DNA of 22,207 nucleotides from JBIOHJ01 sp044448905. GTDB taxonomy: Bacteria; Bacteroidota; Bacteroidia; AKYH767-A; OLB10. Location: contig JBIOHJ010000049.1 of assembly GCA_044448905.1 (NCBI GenBank), forward strand, positions 1 through 22,207, read 5' to 3'. The notes below the pieces were generated by a model, which saw nothing but the letters and a program-made list of their open reading frames with translations, was not told the DNA's origin and made no database searches. Both the position numbers and the translations under genes were made by a program. This document shows positions 22,155 to 22,207 of this stretch, piece by piece. The first letter of the stretch is position 1, and every line of letters starts with the position of its first letter.

Positions 22155-22207
22155 TCCACAGCATCAACCGGCAATTCAATTTCCAATCTTACAGCGGGTT
22201 CTTATAC
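21753..22207 (+). CDS. continuation of the SprB-repeat protein after the frameshift (partial)
   Basis: From 21753 the shifted frame reads T-Y-T-V-T-V-F-D-N-N-F-C and then V-R-C-F-G-L-T-D-G, P-P-Y-S-Y-L-W-S and the next repeats. It stays open to the window end. It joins the preceding frame if one A is restored at 21750 (G-G-A-A-C-T, giving S-A-G-T-Y-T-V). It is therefore the same gene as 19900-21762, not a separate one. It contains the end of repeat 8, repeat 9 and most of repeat 10. The gene is incomplete at the right edge. Confidence 0.85.

Overview
The window looks like a chromosomal segment of a Bacteroidota (Bacteroidetes) bacterium. The evidence is a TonB-dependent receptor with an N-terminal carboxypeptidase-like domain, a secreted protein made of SprB-type repeats, a HYC_CC_PP small protein, TAnnTTTG-type -7 promoter elements, and a complete split-nuoC/nuoD complex I operon with a short NuoG. 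No rRNA, tRNA or CRISPR array was seen. Species cannot be told from the sequence alone.

Layout. 1-1680 is a low-gene-density accessory stretch. It holds a possible 3' gene end with a large imperfect hairpin, a lone hypothetical gene (181-603, minus) bracketed by 19-bp inverted repeats, a small TGA-interrupted reading frame (855-1028), and a 21-bp minisatellite of about 22 copies (1131-1592). 1679-4714 (minus) is a three-gene unit that probably handles a heavy metal, perhaps copper: a heavy-metal-binding lipoprotein, a Cys-rich HYC_CC_PP protein and a TonB-dependent receptor. 4825-18241 (plus) is the nuoABCDEFGHIJKLMN operon for the proton-pumping NADH:quinone oxidoreductase, driven from a divergent promoter region. 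18247-19508 (minus) carries a DUF1801 protein and a single-HKD phospholipase-D-like protein. 19900 to the end (plus) is a large secreted SprB-repeat protein that runs off the window.

The nuo operon encodes all three modules: NuoE/F/G for NADH oxidation, NuoB/C/D/I as the connecting iron-sulfur arm, and NuoA/H/J/K/L/M/N as the membrane proton-pumping arm. It is interrupted between nuoF and nuoG by a four-helix-bundle (23S rRNA intervening-sequence type) gene lying between perfect 18-bp inverted repeats. I consider this IVS-like insertion in a protein-coding operon the most interesting object in the window. Shorter palindromic repeats also sit in the nuoA/B, nuoG/H and nuoL/M junctions.

Two single-base losses break reading frames: one near 13062 in nuoJ and one near 21750 in the SprB-repeat gene. 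In both, the downstream frame continues as normal family sequence, and adding one base in a short homopolymer restores it. In the SprB gene the exact 450-bp repeat period drops to 449 across the site. These may be sequencing or assembly errors rather than real mutations.
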